Under the pieces are notes generated by a model. That model saw only the letters and a list, made by a program, of their open reading frames with translations. It made no database searches and had not been told where the DNA came from. Made by a program: the position numbers and the translations under genes. A stretch of DNA of 64,000 nt from Sisyra terminalis (lineage: Eukaryota; Arthropoda; Insecta; Neuroptera; Sisyridae): positions 53,082,630 through 53,146,629 of the forward strand of contig OY292274.1 in assembly GCA_958496175.1 (NCBI GenBank), in the 5' to 3' direction. This document shows positions 11,386 through 28,496 of the stretch, in pieces (the first letter of the stretch is position 1; every line of letters begins with the position of its first letter).

Positions 11386-12727
11386 TTTTGAGAAGGGAAA
11401 CGCATTTGTACGCATGTGCATTAGAAGCATTTAGAACAAGAGATGCAAAAAACGCTTTTCCCCTTTATTGTCAAACTCTTATCGCTTTGTATAGTAATGA
11501 AGATATTTGAAAATGTGGAATATACGTTTCATTCATTTGTCGCTATTGTTGCGTGAAAAACGACTAATCACTAAAAGATATTAATACCGTACGGTGTATT
11601 TCCACCATACGAAAATATGAGAGAATAAGTTCTATTAAGCGTAAGTCAGCGCAAGCGAAATGACAGCTAGTGGCAACTAAACAAAACTAAATGGAACTAA
11701 AATTTATTTCTAACGTTGTTAGTACTGTTACGTATTAAAATGGACGCTGTTATCTTCTCGACGTTTAAACAATTTTTTAATACTTTTAAGTGATTGAAAA
11801 CGGAAAGTCAAATTATTTAATTAAACTTTATAAACGAATATATAATACAGTGCACTGTTTACAAATATAAACTAACAGTCTCGACCCTTACAAGTCTTAG
11901 CGGACAATAACAATAATTTATACTGATTTATATGCACAATCGTATATAGAATTATTTTTGAAATAAATATTGTTTTAATTAAAGAATACTTAGTTCAGTG
12001 TTGTAAATGAAAAAACGACAAAGTTGCATAGTTATTTCCTTTGAAATATAAGACAAAAAAACATTTTATCTTTTTATAGTGTTTATATAAAGTTTCGTCA
12101 CGCAAACTAAACATGATTGTTTTATAAATAATTGCATCTTAATTAGTTTTGTAAAATTTAAACTGAATTGTTAATCAGTTTGAGCATTTATTACACTTAG
12201 TTTTTAAAAGTGTAAGAAATGGAAAAAAGTAAAGTTTTACTATTTGGGTAAATATAAATTTTAACCTAATTTTCTCTAATTAAGTATGTCAGTAATGCTT
12301 TTGATATAAACTATTATAAACTTTAACTCGGTAATAATTTATTTCCTGTCATTTTGTAATGTGAAGGATAAACTTTTTAAGACAGCAAATTGAAGATTCA
12401 ATGATTCATTGCTTATTTCGCACGACAATTTACATTTAATTTCAATGTCACTGATTTAGCAAATATTTACATACAATTCTAAATATGTTCGAAAAGTCTA
12501 CTCTCTTTATTAAATAAGTGAATAAAATCTACGTTTTGATTTATTACACTGCAAAATTTTCATATAAAGTTTTCTTTTGTCATATTATTGTGTGTTTATA
12601 TTTAATTTCATAATAATATGTTCATTTACCTTGAATAGCTTGAATAGTTTTTCTATTAGCTACAAAAACATGACTAACCATTGATTTAAATATGTTGTTG
12701 TGTTACAATTCAAATATTACTTTTTAG
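11386..12727 (+). promoter_or_regulatory. Upstream region of Csk (promoter and 5' UTR not resolved)
   Basis: This is non-coding sequence between the repeat array and the first coding exon of Csk. A good 3' splice site (pyrimidine-rich tract ending TTTTTAG at 12721-12727) precedes the exon with the start codon. At least one upstream untranslated exon is therefore likely, possibly in the less AT-rich stretch around 11640-11900. I could not locate the transcription start or the donor with confidence. Confidence 0.4.
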
Positions 12728-12761
12728 ATCTGTGTATTGTTAATTTTCGTACAAAATAATA

Positions 12762-16205
<3,444 letters not shown>

Positions 16206-16475
16206 ATAGGTTTAATTTGGTGCGGTAAAGTATGTGGTTAACTGTTAAATTAAATTTTCCACTAACACATTTGAAATTAGCAAAATACACTTTTAACGCT
16301 AAAGGACATATACAAATATACAATAGCAACAAATGTTAGATAATATAAATAATATGTAAAAAGAAGAAACATACTTTGAAAGTTTCAACGCATATTCGTT
16401 GGACAACAATTTGAAGAAAAAATTTTTAACGAAATTTGTATTCCTTTTTTCTGTAAAGTATTTATTTTAAATATT

Positions 16476-16481
16476 AATAAA
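16476..16481 (+). terminator. Candidate poly(A) signal of Csk
   Basis: AATAAA lies about 270 bases after the Csk stop codon and is followed by T-rich sequence. AATAAA is common in such AT-rich DNA, so this is only the nearest reasonable candidate. Confidence 0.45.
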
Positions 16482-19400
16482 ATATTAAATAGTAATATAT
16501 TTTAACCAAATGTTATCTATTTTAAAAATTCATTTTTGCAATACTATTAACACTATTAATAAATCAATAACTGTATAAAAGTAATTCATGTAATTTTTTT
16601 CAAAAGGATTTGATTGCCTTCGCGCTACGTTGCTAATTATCAGTTGCAGATCATTTGGTTTAATATTTGTGTGTAACGTTGTTTTATAAACATGACATTT
16701 GCGCTTGAACCAACTAAATACAAAAAAAATCAATAATGTTCCAATAATATAATAACTCTTAATAAACAATTATTGATTCCATATCTGCTTGGAGCGTAGA
16801 TTGTAACGCCAAATAATTAAACTTCATGATGATATTTTAATATTGGATTATATGGAAAAAATACCTTAATCCAAAAAACAATTTTTCTAAAAAGTATTTT
16901 CCATAATTTCAATCATTCCCATCGCTATTGAGTAATAAAAGTACTTGCAAATTAGATATTTTTTTCTTATTAATGACTGTTACTCTAAAGAAATTGCATG
17001 AAAACCAACCTTTGTTGGTTGTTCATCGATTTTTCTTATTATATCCAATTTTTAAAAAAAAATATAAAAATTATTTTACCTACTATTTGAATTTATTTTT
17101 CCAGACATATTTTTAGACGAATAATAAAAAACGCCTTGTTTAATACAGATTACTGCTACTGTAAACAGCAACGCCGTTTTTTTTTTAAATCTCAATAATT
17201 CTGCACTCCAAGCGAAAAATTAATCTTCCATTTAAAGTTACACAGTCTAATTCTGATAAAATACAGTTTACTTTATGTTTTTTAAAAAGATATTTGACTA
17301 TACTTTTTAGTATTACAAATAAATATGCATTCATCATAGCCTAACAAATGAACTGATAATTATTAAGAATTGTTATTAAAGGAATACATCCATTTAATTT
17401 TCTTACAAATTTTATGAATCCATGCTGTAATTGTATATATACTAAATATTCATAGTATTGTTTAGTTGGTGAATTTAATCATGTACTGAAATCGATTGAG
17501 TTCAAGGAATTTTTTGCATTATTGCGCATTAACGATTCAGAAATACTACTACATTCTAAAGATTTAACATTATTTTCTGTAAATTGCAATAGAATAAGCA
17601 GTAAAATGTTAAAGGAGCTATTATTAGTTATTTAAGTAAGGTCATATGCTGAGTAATGTAAAAAATTGTTCAACTTGCTTCTCGATCCAACGCAGCAATA
17701 ATCTTATGAACATTTTTTGTGGAATTTGGTTAAAACAGTAATATAGTCTTCGACTGAGAATATACGTTTTAAAACAAATTTTGGTGTACTAATCTAGGAA
17801 CAAATAAAATTTAATATATTTAACCATTAAATACTTATCGGTAATTGCAATATAGTAACATATTATGGAATTGTATAATTTTGTGTTGAATAGTTAATAA
17901 GTACTTAAAACTGCAATCTTAAACATATGGTGAAATAAAAGAAAATCTCATATGAAGTTAATGTAATTGTTTAAGCGTAAGATTTTTTTTGAAATGTTCA
18001 ATAACTAATTTTGTAAATGACAATCTATATTCTATTATATTTTTTGTTGGTACCTTCTTTAAAAGTTTAAACTTTAATTTGTAGTCGTGATTACAGTATA
18101 AATAGATTTATTTATTACTAGTTCGTAGAGTATGAATGGTTAATATTTATACATATTCATATTATAATTATTAACGTATGAATTATAATTTAATTGATAT
18201 AATATACTGACATAAAACGTCCAAAAATTTTTGAGATACTATTTTAAGTAACAACTTTGAGTAATAAAAATTATTTGGTTTTGATATTTATTCATTATAA
18301 TGAATTCATTTTTGAAATTTTACTGTAGTTTATATAATAAAAAATGAGAGAAGTACTGCCCTTATCGTTAAAAAATATCTAATTTTTTATCAAAAATATA
18401 ATTTGTTTTAAGTGAACAAAATTGTATCACTTGAACGTTAGTTTCTCGACTTTTAATTTTAAAATTAGAAAAAGCTCTAGCATTTATGTAAGCCAAATGA
18501 TTAAATGGTTGTAATAAGAACGAATATATCATAGTACTCCTCTCATCTCATTTTTCAATGTTACATTTTGTAATGCAATGTGGTATTTTGTCTTCCATTT
18601 TCTGTTTCTTTTTTGATATTTGGATTGAACATTTGTATGATTTGTATATTTCGATTTTATCGAAATTGTTTTGAGTATTCCACCCTATAATTAGTTTGTC
18701 TCGATAATGTACTTTGAATTTCATAAATATTGTATTCCATGAACAATAAACTATATACAAATATACAATACATTTTTTTTATATTTATATAGATAACCAC
18801 AGTGAAAATTTAACAAAGGAAACGTTATTTTCGCCATTTCTATCTTTCTATTTTTTTAAATTCAACCAAAATTTATAATGTATTCAAAACTCACGAGGCG
18901 AAGGAAGAAGGAATTTCATTGGTACTTACATAATACATTTAAAGTACTCTTAAAAAGTGACCCTGATATTTCTCTAAACCTGATTAATTTTTATTATTTT
19001 TCATTGGCTTTTCTATTTCTGCTAATTTTTAAAGTTAAACAACGTCACAAAAAGTTTCCTATTTTTCATGTATGCAATGAATAAATGCAAAAAACAGGTA
19101 AGTACAGAAACCTACTTTAGAAGAACGAACTATTTCATAATTGCTAATTTTATCGATATGTGTTTTGGTTGCATAAGTGACAAAAATTATAAATAAAGAC
19201 TAATTTATAGTGAAATTGATTAAAACTATCAATATAAAGTAAGAAATTCAAAATTTACGTAAATGGTTATTCATTATTTCGTAAGATAAATTTGACCCTT
19301 CGTAAGCCCAGCTCAGCGCGATAAAAATAGAAGTAAGAAACTATTACTTCCTCAAAAATGTCTTACGTATTTTATGAACGAACTGTTCTGATTTGTAAAT

Positions 19401-20090
19401 ATTGTCTCCTTTAGAAATTTTACATATTTAAGTGCCGTAATAATAAATGGTACTATAATAGATATTCTTAGTTCAAATGTAAAAAAAATGGTTAAAAAAA
19501 TCAGTACCGAATATTCACCTTTTAAAACGATTCAATGAGCATTCTGTGATGCAAGCTTTTATTTAAAAAAAAAGCTATTTTAATAAACATCAGAAGAACT
19601 ATTACTTAAAAGATTTTCGAAATTCAAAATCTTTTAAAACATAAAATCTAATAATTAAAAATTACAAAAAATATTTTTTGAAAAAAAAAGTATTCATATT
19701 TTTCCACTAAATTGTCCTCAATCGTTCAAGACTTAACCATCGAGATACAGTATAGAGTGCTCATGTTGAGCTCAATACTTTCTTCATGACCCAACATTTC
19801 ATCTCAAATTTCGGAGTTTCTGTCTCTGTTTATCTAAGTTGATTAAGCGCATAGTGATGACAACCATTTCGATCAAGTTTGTGGAAGTGAAAAGACAGTT
19901 GGAGAGAGATAAGATCTCCTATACGAATACGAGGTCACAAAAAAAAATAGCTGAAAGTAATTAAGAAGGTATTATTTTAAATGGTTGATATTTAATTTAT
20001 ATACATGAATATCAAAATTTTAAAAATTACTCCTTGAAACTCTGAGTCAGTAAACATAGATTGATTTTCAATAAAATAATAATAATTAAA
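16482..20090. other. Non-coding stretch downstream of Csk
   Basis: No exon or element was recognised. Short ORFs (16530-16769 minus, 16928-17116, 18548-18760 minus, 18878-19084) show AT-biased composition and no motif. Confidence 0.55.
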
Positions 20091-20265
20091 CCTACTGGTG
20101 GCCGAATGGTTAAATTGGCTGCTCAAAATTGGTAGGTATAGCGTTTGAATCTCGTAACGATCAAATTTTCAATATATCTCGATTTACGGATTTTTATTAA
20201 CTCTAGAGTCACTTAAGACCTTAGTAGTTATAAAACGACAGTAAATATCACTTAAAAAATAATAC
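20091..20265 (+). mobile_element. tRNA-derived SINE, copy 1
   Basis: The head TGGTGGCCGAATGGTTAAAT resembles the A-box region of a tRNA-Ser or tRNA-Leu gene, and GTTTGAATCTCG about 40 bases on is a worn B box. The tail continues with a block shared with 53601-53786 (ATTTACGGATTTTTATTAAC, then GTAGTTATAAAACGAC) and ends in A-rich sequence. Shared head, body and tail at distant loci make this a SINE and not a tRNA gene: no acceptor stem or cloverleaf can be closed. Confidence 0.75.
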
Positions 20266-23200
20266 ATGCTTATTTTTCATTATAATCCCTACCTTAGCAT
20301 TTTCAGGCACAATCCATATACCTAATTCCACAAACTTGTGTCTTCGTTCATTGTTATTAGTTTAATTTGATTTTTTTTCCTAAAGATTAACTTCATATTG
20401 TCACCCATCTATAATTTATTTAGTCTTACAATGATTATTTTAAGGTTTGTAGTATTCTTTCTTTCAAACCATTATAGAAATTAAATTCGTACCTATTTAA
20501 TTGGTAATTATCTTAATATCACATTAGTTACCTGAACCAAAATTATATATATAAAATCACGAATTATTTTTTTCACTTCAATGTAATTTACAAAACTGAC
20601 TATTTTTTCGACACCCGAAATTCATTACACTTATCCTAAATATATATATTTTATAATAGCCAAAGTGGGGAAAACCAGTGTATTAAAAATTTCTACAGTG
20701 TATATAAAGTTAACATGGGGATATCTTTATAATTTTATATGTTGTCCGCGGAATTATGAGACATTTCCAAAGTGGCCCACAATATCATTTGAATTGGTCA
20801 CCCCCGATTTATCAATCATCTTCTTTTGATAACTATGATTTTTACAAGTAATTACATATAACAAAATACGGAGAAGTACTAACTACTACTTATTTTCTTA
20901 AAATTGGACTATATCGATTAAAACTTGAAATTTTCAATCGGAAAAGTATAATGATTTCCTTTTTCATACGTTGGTATATTTTTCTTTAAAAAATAGCGAT
21001 TGTTTAAAAAACAAAACTGGCAATTTTTGCAGAAGTTTGTCCTGATATCTATGTTTGTATTCCACGTTTTTAATAAATATTCTATTATTTTATTCTTAAT
21101 ATAAAAAATTGGGTTTTTTGTCCTAAAAAATAGATAAAACCGATAAAACTATATAAAATGGGGTTTCGAACATAACTTTCAAATGAAGCTTATAATGGTT
21201 CAATTTGAAAAAAAAATGTACAATGTACATTTCAAAAACACTGATCTCTGCAATGACATATATTTTATAAAATTACCTAATAGTATATTTCAAATTATTC
21301 ATTTAGTACTTAATTTACTTTTAATATATACCCAAGGGTGGTCAAGGATACCCAAGGATCAAAATGATCAAAAAAATAACCTTATAGCTTTTTTAAAATA
21401 GGAGATATACTTTATTATTTTAATTAATTGTTCTGTTTGTAGAAATTATTTTTGCTTCATATATATATCTTTTAATTTTAAAACAATCTATAATTAATTT
21501 TTAATCAACTTTTTTATTTTAAATCGGCGTAATAATTGTTTAAAAACTCTTAATCGATTCAAAATCTATGTCAATATTTAATACCTACCTATAAGATATA
21601 TCTATGTAATAATTTTAAAAAGAGCATAAATTGAAAATAAAATATAGTTTTGAATCGACGTACGACTTTTATTTGATTTGATGAATAGAATTGTATTTTT
21701 TGAACTGCATTAAGTATAAAAATATTTTTTCCAACGTCAAGTACAATAATGCTTTTGGGTTGACCTGTATCCTATAAACTTCCGGTCAATATTACAATGT
21801 GCAACAATATATCTTTGTTAGAAATGTTCCGCCTTTATGTTTTCTTTGTTAAGCGATTAGTTTTACTACAACAGGTCTTTCAGAACGCAAGGAACATATG
21901 TTAATATATACCTATTCCATCCCATTGTTACATAAAAATATCAATATTGTATGTTTGTCCATTTTCTATTTTAAATACATTATTTAAAATGGGAACAGTC
22001 TTTGAATCAAAAAAGTTAAAATTACATTTTATAAAAATGAAGCAAATAAAACATTAGTTTTGTTTATATCTACAATATGCTACGATGAACAATATTCACA
22101 TTGGTCTGTGGTCTTTTCTACTGTAGAACTAGGTAATATTGAATGAATACGTTCATTCTGAGTCCAGGATTGAATTCAAGCAATTTCATAAATGGAAATA
22201 TCGAATAATGTAGCAACTCTAACTGGGTAACTACAATACTGTTTATAGTAATATTAGAGCCTGTCCTGTTGATAGCTACCCAGCTCATTCCATTCAATGT
22301 TATAATATTTTATAACTGTTCCGTGAACCGTTGGCAGTAATTTGTAATTAGCAGTCCAGTGTTTGCTGTTTGTTGAATTAGCTAACCTTTGTATTCAAAC
22401 ATAGTCATGTGTATGGTTTGCAATATAGGTAGTTGGATATTTCTCTCGCGTTAGCCAAAATGATATCATTAAAACGAATATGGTGAATACCCTGTATGTA
22501 TGTACATAATGTTTAGTTCCATTTCAAAACCCTTCCGATTTCCAATGAATAGACTAAAGCGTAATGTTATGCAATCAGAGCTTAACTTATAACTAATTAC
22601 GATACTACGTATTATAAACAATGTAGCCTGCAGTTACTGCCTAAGCGGCTATTTGGTGGCTAACAATAATTTTAGAAATGTGATTTTCTTTATTTCAACA
22701 TTCAATATATGTTTATACAATAAGAAGACCTAAATTACATTACTTTAATACACTGCTCTAGCTTACCTCCTCAATTTTTGATTTTTCTAAATTCACACAG
22801 CTTTTTATCTACAAATTTACTTGAAAAAATCAAATTTAAGTTTAATTCTATTATTTAAAATTGCATTTTTTATAAAATATACGAAGCTCAAAAGTTACCA
22901 TATAAATTAATAATAGGTATTAAACAATACCCAAAGTGCGTATTCATCTTCATTACAAATAGGGAAATTCTGAGACAACTATACTAAAGTAGTAAGGGCA
23001 GTAGTATATTACATTACGGTGGATTTAGTCATTGAAATTCCTCAGGAAAACAATTACTTACTCGGTGCCTCACCTCAATCTACGATAGCAAAAAAAGGAA
23101 AGGAACATAGCAATAATAGAATTGTTTAATTGTTTCTTTTTGTTGGTTTTACGTATTATCCTTTTGTCTTAAACAATGTTAACTAAAAAATACAAAAAGG

Positions 23201-26200
23201 CAAAATTTATGACTTAATTTCTTAAATAACAGAAATTCTCATATGTCTGAAAGCTTATATACTGCAGTTCTAATTTTTGTATTATAACTGTTATGCAATT
23301 AACATCACTGTAATAATAGTGCTAGTATATAAGTAACGCATTTAAGCTTATTTAAATATTGTTAAGACCACTAAGTTATTAAAAAAAAATCATAAAAAAA
23401 ACTTTACCTTTGTACATGTTTAAAAAGTATTTATTTATTTTTTAAAGGAAAAGTCTTGAAATGTTTTATGTATTAAAATTCAAAAACAATTAAATGATAA
23501 ATATTAGTTCCGTTTACTTATTACTTCCTTGATTTTCAAAGAATTGTAAGGGTAACTATCTTAAAATTAGTTTTATTGTAAATTTCATCAATAAAATTAA
23601 TTCGGTATTGCATTAAACAAAACTATTAGCATAAACCAATAATTATCGACTGTTACTGTTTCAATTCTAGTCATAGATTATGCAATTTTCCGGCACAGAT
23701 ATAAGGGTGTGGAAAGCGACATGGGTGAAAATGTTTTATTTAAAATATTAAGTGTAATCTAATAAAATGAACACCCCTTCCTTTTTGTAATCCAATTGTA
23801 ATCAATTAAATTACATACAACAAGATAAGCGTAGCACCCTCCACATAAATAGATAAATGTATACGTGCAGATTGAACACACATATAAATGCATGTAGTTT
23901 GCGAAGGGAGATTATAAAGCACAAATTATTTAAAATGTAAGCTCCCTGTTGCCTTAAGGAATTTGCGATAAAAAAATAACATTTATTTTATAGAAATGGA
24001 GACCTTAAATCTTATAGAAATATAAAGCAAACTGTAGAGTATCGATAGCCGGATATCATGGATCTTATGATTTGTGAAGATGTTCTTGGAGAATTGATTT
24101 ATAAGTGAGAACTGGAAATCTTTCAAACGATATTTAAGTCAATTCGTCAGGGCGTATTTAGGAAACCCACCGATAATCTTCAATACAATGACTGTGATAA
24201 ATGCAACTTCCCTTCCTACATATAAAACGTTTTGCTTGTGTTAAATGTACGAAAAACTTTTATAAAATTCAATTGAATGTAATAAAGATCGGCATCTATA
24301 ATAGAGAACAACCCAAACCAAAAATCGTATTTTGTGTTGTTATTTCCTTTCTTGCGGCAATTGAACATCTTTTTCTTTATGAATGGAGCATAAAAAAAGA
24401 ATAGGTAGGTATCGTGTAATGGGCAAAAACCTGTGATCTAAGAAAGTATGTTGGTACTCATTGTTTCCATTTCGATTAAAACAAATAAAAATTTAATAAA
24501 ATTTTGCCAATTTAATTATCTATTTTTTCAACTGTAATTTTAAAATAAAGAGTATTTTAGAACATACATACTTTTAATATAACATTGGTGTAAATCTGTG
24601 GTTTCACTGGTAGCGCAATGGTCAAGAGTCAAAACTACCGCTTATTATATATTTCAAAGTCAATGACGGGTTTTCTACCTTAATTTGCTAGAAAAGTTGG
24701 ATTTAAAGATACTAAGTTATTTCACCCATATAAGACCCATATATTCACAAGTCGTATTATTAATTTTATAAACTATAGCACATGCCAGTTTAGGTCCTAC
24801 GTTGAAGACATGGGTGCCAGCAGAAATATTTCTTAAGGAAGATAAACAGCGATTACTCATAATTGATAAAATAACTGACAATTTATCAAATCTAAAGAAT
24901 AAAGTATAGTATAGTAAAGTATAGTAAATCTAAAATATTTTAATGTCTTAATTCATTTTTTTTATTTCAATGTCCCTCTTTCAATTCATAAACACCACAA
25001 TTCGTGGTTGAAACCTAATTAGCCTTTTGGAAGATCCAGCTTTGCTTACAAGATGTTATTAAACTTTTAAGTCGCTAAATATAAGATGACAATGACCTCA
25101 TGCTAAACACAATAATGAAAAATTACTTGGAAAGAAGTCATTTTTATACTTCAAAATATTTGAGAAACAAATTCTATCCATTGCTTTGGAAGATAACAAC
25201 TCCATTTCTTGAGGAATCTTAATAAAACTTTATTCAAAATTATTCTGAAACTTTAAAAATTGATTTAAATTAAATGGAAAGAATGAATTCAAAATGAATA
25301 CCAAGCAAAGCAAGATTCTATATGTGTCACGAAAGAAATGTTAGCAGATCGAAGAAAAGATTGATATTGTAACAAAGTATCTAAAACCTAAAAAAGAAGT
25401 AAATGATCTATAACTTTTAGCTGTAACGGATTTGATGTTCTTTTTACCAAAAATTTTTCTATTTTTTGAAATTTTTAAAACAATAGTTCCATTCTGCAAA
25501 AATCAAAAGTCTTAAGATTGACAAATTTTAACCGTAGAATTTTTTGCCCCTTATGCACTTAATAAAACAATGAAGTTGTTAAAAATCAATGAACAGTATT
25601 CTGAATTTTTCAATACGGTGAAGTGGGGTGAAACCGACCCTAAATTATACAGTTTACTTTAAACTGATGTATTTTCTATCTATTACACTAAAACCTGTAA
25701 TCTTGGTGTTTTTATTTAGCACATGGTTTATTCTTAAAGTTGCATTAATTTGAATTAAAAATATCTTCTGAAACTGATGCATTTCTTAATAAATTACAAA
25801 CAGTACTGGTAGGGTGGACTTGCCCCAGAATTGGGGCAAAAGCGATATTATTATTAGTAATAAAATAATATGAAAATTAAAAAAAATATTTCTCATTCAA
25901 TCATCGTTAAGACATCTTTTATATTCAGATTGTTTTTTTTCGAACCTTTGTCGCAGTTTATTCGAATAATAATGTATAGTCGAATATAAAACGTATATTC
26001 GAATAAATAAGGGCCTAGGGCGGATTTACCCCGTGTACGGATTTACTCCATTACACCTTATTAGAAATTACGAAAGTACCTACAATGCGTAGGTCATTGT
26101 TTTGAAGAATAAGTTTTGTATATTTTATGAAATTTAAAATTTATTTTATTAATCTATTGTAATTAATTATTTATCGCAATTTGAAGAAACCATAGATTTT

Positions 26201-27375
26201 ACTGAGAAGGACCAGTGTGGAAAATTCTATCTGCTAATTAAATATATAACACTTATTTACTTGGTGAAAGTAATGTCGTTCTACTTAGGCATACAGATAG
26301 TTGTAAATGAGGGTCGTTTCTCTACCGAACTATAAGTATAGATGCAACACTAATGATAAGAGAAAGGAGTTGTCTAGCTTATACAGGAATCAAGTGAATT
26401 ATTGCTAAACTTAACAGTGGCTACACTGTGGATTTAAGATATCCCTGCTCGTTCGTTTGTTTAATGTAAACACAAGTTAGATACCAAAGCTATAAGAGGA
26501 GATTGTAAGACACAAAATACCAAATACTCGATTCCTGTTTTACAAAGAGGTAAGTAGTTCTTAGAGAATTAGAACTATGTTCAACGTGAAATAAATGCTT
26601 ATTGCTTAGATTATGTTGTGCAATTTAAGGAGGAGAAATTTCTTAGTTTAATACATACGTATCTCTTCAGTAAATAAATTTGACTTCACTCTTTGTTTTG
26701 TAATCTATATGGTCAATACGTTAAAATTGTAAATAATGAATTGTGGATAGTATGGTAGTTATGAATAGGTGAATTTTGGTGTAAATAGTTTTCGTAGCAA
26801 GCAGGTAGGCAAATAATAAACTACTTATTCATTAACATTTAATAGTAGCAATTTTCTTACTACTTCATAGAAATCTAATTTTTCAATTATTTTACCACTA
26901 AAATATGCTTGATTTTTATGAGTTCACAAATTAACCAAAAATTGATACTTGTCTACCATAAAATTTTCAATAAAACATGAGACTTAATAAAAATATTTTG
27001 AAATATCTCATCTAATGGCGATTAGGGACTAGGGAGACGTGATAGCATCGTAACAAATAATCTGAGGAAAAAATATTCGCAATAAACTCTACTTAGGTAA
27101 AATGTACATAGATTAAACGATACACAGACTGTGCTACGTTTTGTAATTTATATTTCTGGTTAATTAATCAATCTTTTTGCATCTAAAATACTTTTACAAT
27201 TTATCTTAGAATCTTCATTTGAAATTTAATTTGACGATTTTTTTAATTAATTGCAGATATTTTTAACAAAAGTTAAATCCTTGGACTATTTGGTACAATA
27301 TCGTTATGATAAAGCATCTACAGATAATCTTCCAGTGATTTGATTAATAAATACATTTTTTCGAATTAAAAACAT
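20266..27375. other. Non-coding stretch, 7.1 kb
   Basis: No supported exon. Two places stand out. One is 20660-20820, with GTGGGG and GGCCCAC/CACCCCC islands. The other is 25615-26050, with repeated GTGGGGTGAAACCGACCC, CTTGCCCCAGAATTGGGGC and GATTTACCCC words. These look like pieces of one repeat family. The segment 26380-26570 is less AT-rich than its surroundings, but I see no coding potential. Confidence 0.5.
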
Positions 27376-27550
27376 TAGTTTCAGTAAATAATATTCCATA
27401 AAGAAAAAAAAAAATAATAAATGTAGTTTTTATAGCAAAGAAAAACTTAAGTTACATATAATGATAACTAGCGACTAGTTTCAGTAAATAATATTCCATA
27501 AAGAAAAAAAAATAATAATAAATGTAGTTTTTATAGCAAAGAAAAACTTA

Positions 27551-28496
27551 TCTATTATTATAAAGAGGAAAGATTTGATTGTTTGTTTGCTTTGAATAGG
27601 CTCCGAAACTACTTGACCGATTTGAAAAATTCTTTCACTATTGAGAAGCTACACTATTTCCGGTGAACATAGGCTATATTAAATTTTCTAAAAAGTTAGG
27701 GATCTATACTAAAACTCCAATAATGTAACCCAAGGTCTGAAAAAATTACCAAAAAACATTCTTTTATCGTGTGCGCTGCGTAAACTATTGGTTATAGAAC
27801 AAAATAATGTGTTACAATTTTGCAGAACATATCATTGTCTACAAAAAATAGACCAACAGCATATGTCTAACTATTATAGTTATGTCACAATAAGTGTTTT
27901 TTCATTTTCAAAAATGTATATAAACGCCACCGTTATAAAAGCTCTTTTATTTTTACTTTGGGATTAATCCTTATCAAAATAAATGACTTCATATTTAAGT
28001 TTGCTTCAATACCATTATATAACTTTTTGAGTTATTCAATTTGAACATTCCATTCGAAAGATATCACAAGTTTAAAAATGTAAGTTATTTGAAAAATGTC
28101 GCATGGTTACCGCTCTTTACTTATAATTAAGACCAACTTTATTGAACTTGGCGATATTTTTTATTTATATATAGATGCTGATTGATTTACAGATTATTTG
28201 GCCTACGGTAGGTATACCTACCGTAGCTATACGCAATAGACATACTCTTTTTAGATATTTATAAATATTTTTTGAAAATTAATTGATTATTACATAGAAC
28301 TATTTTATTTTTTGCAACAGTTTATTAAATGTGTCCTTTTAAAGTTGACAAAATAGTGTTTTTAAGTAAGATTATGTTTTTCGTAAAAGAAATAAGAAAA
28401 ATAAAAATTTTCATATACCACTACAAATGGTAAATTTGAAAACAAAACATAATCTACACCTACGTTACGCAGACGAAGTTGCGGGGATCAGCTAGT
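27551..28496 (+). mobile_element. Non-autonomous Helitron, ~946 bp
   Basis: The 5' end reads TCTATTATTATAAAG, starting with TC. The 3' end reads GACGAAGTTGCGGGGATCAG followed by CTAGT, with a short hairpin-forming stretch (GCA.AC/GTTGC) before it. TC...CTRR-type ends without terminal inverted repeats or a target duplication are the Helitron signature, and ACGAAG..GCGGG..CAGCTAGT is a common form in insect families. There is no Rep/helicase ORF, so mobility would depend on an autonomous partner. The uninterrupted first copy of the surrounding duplication reads CTTAAGTTACAT at the junction, so the exact last bases (CT or CTAGT) are ambiguous by three nucleotides. Confidence 0.8.
28203..28226. 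repeat. Perfect 24-bp palindrome inside the Helitron
   Basis: CTACGGTAGGTA is followed immediately by its exact complement TACCTACCGTAG. It is GC-richer than its surroundings and would extrude as a loop-poor hairpin. It lies about 270 bp inside the 3' end, so it is not the standard Helitron terminal hairpin. Confidence 0.9.

Noticed and set aside
20091..20160. Possible tRNA gene
   Set aside because: A-box and B-box words are present but no acceptor stem or full cloverleaf closes, and the same sequence with the same tail recurs at 53601, so it is a SINE.
24600..24740. Possible fourth SINE (CACTGGTAGCGCAATGGTCA)
   Set aside because: An A-box-like word only; the SINE body and tail are missing and no B box follows.
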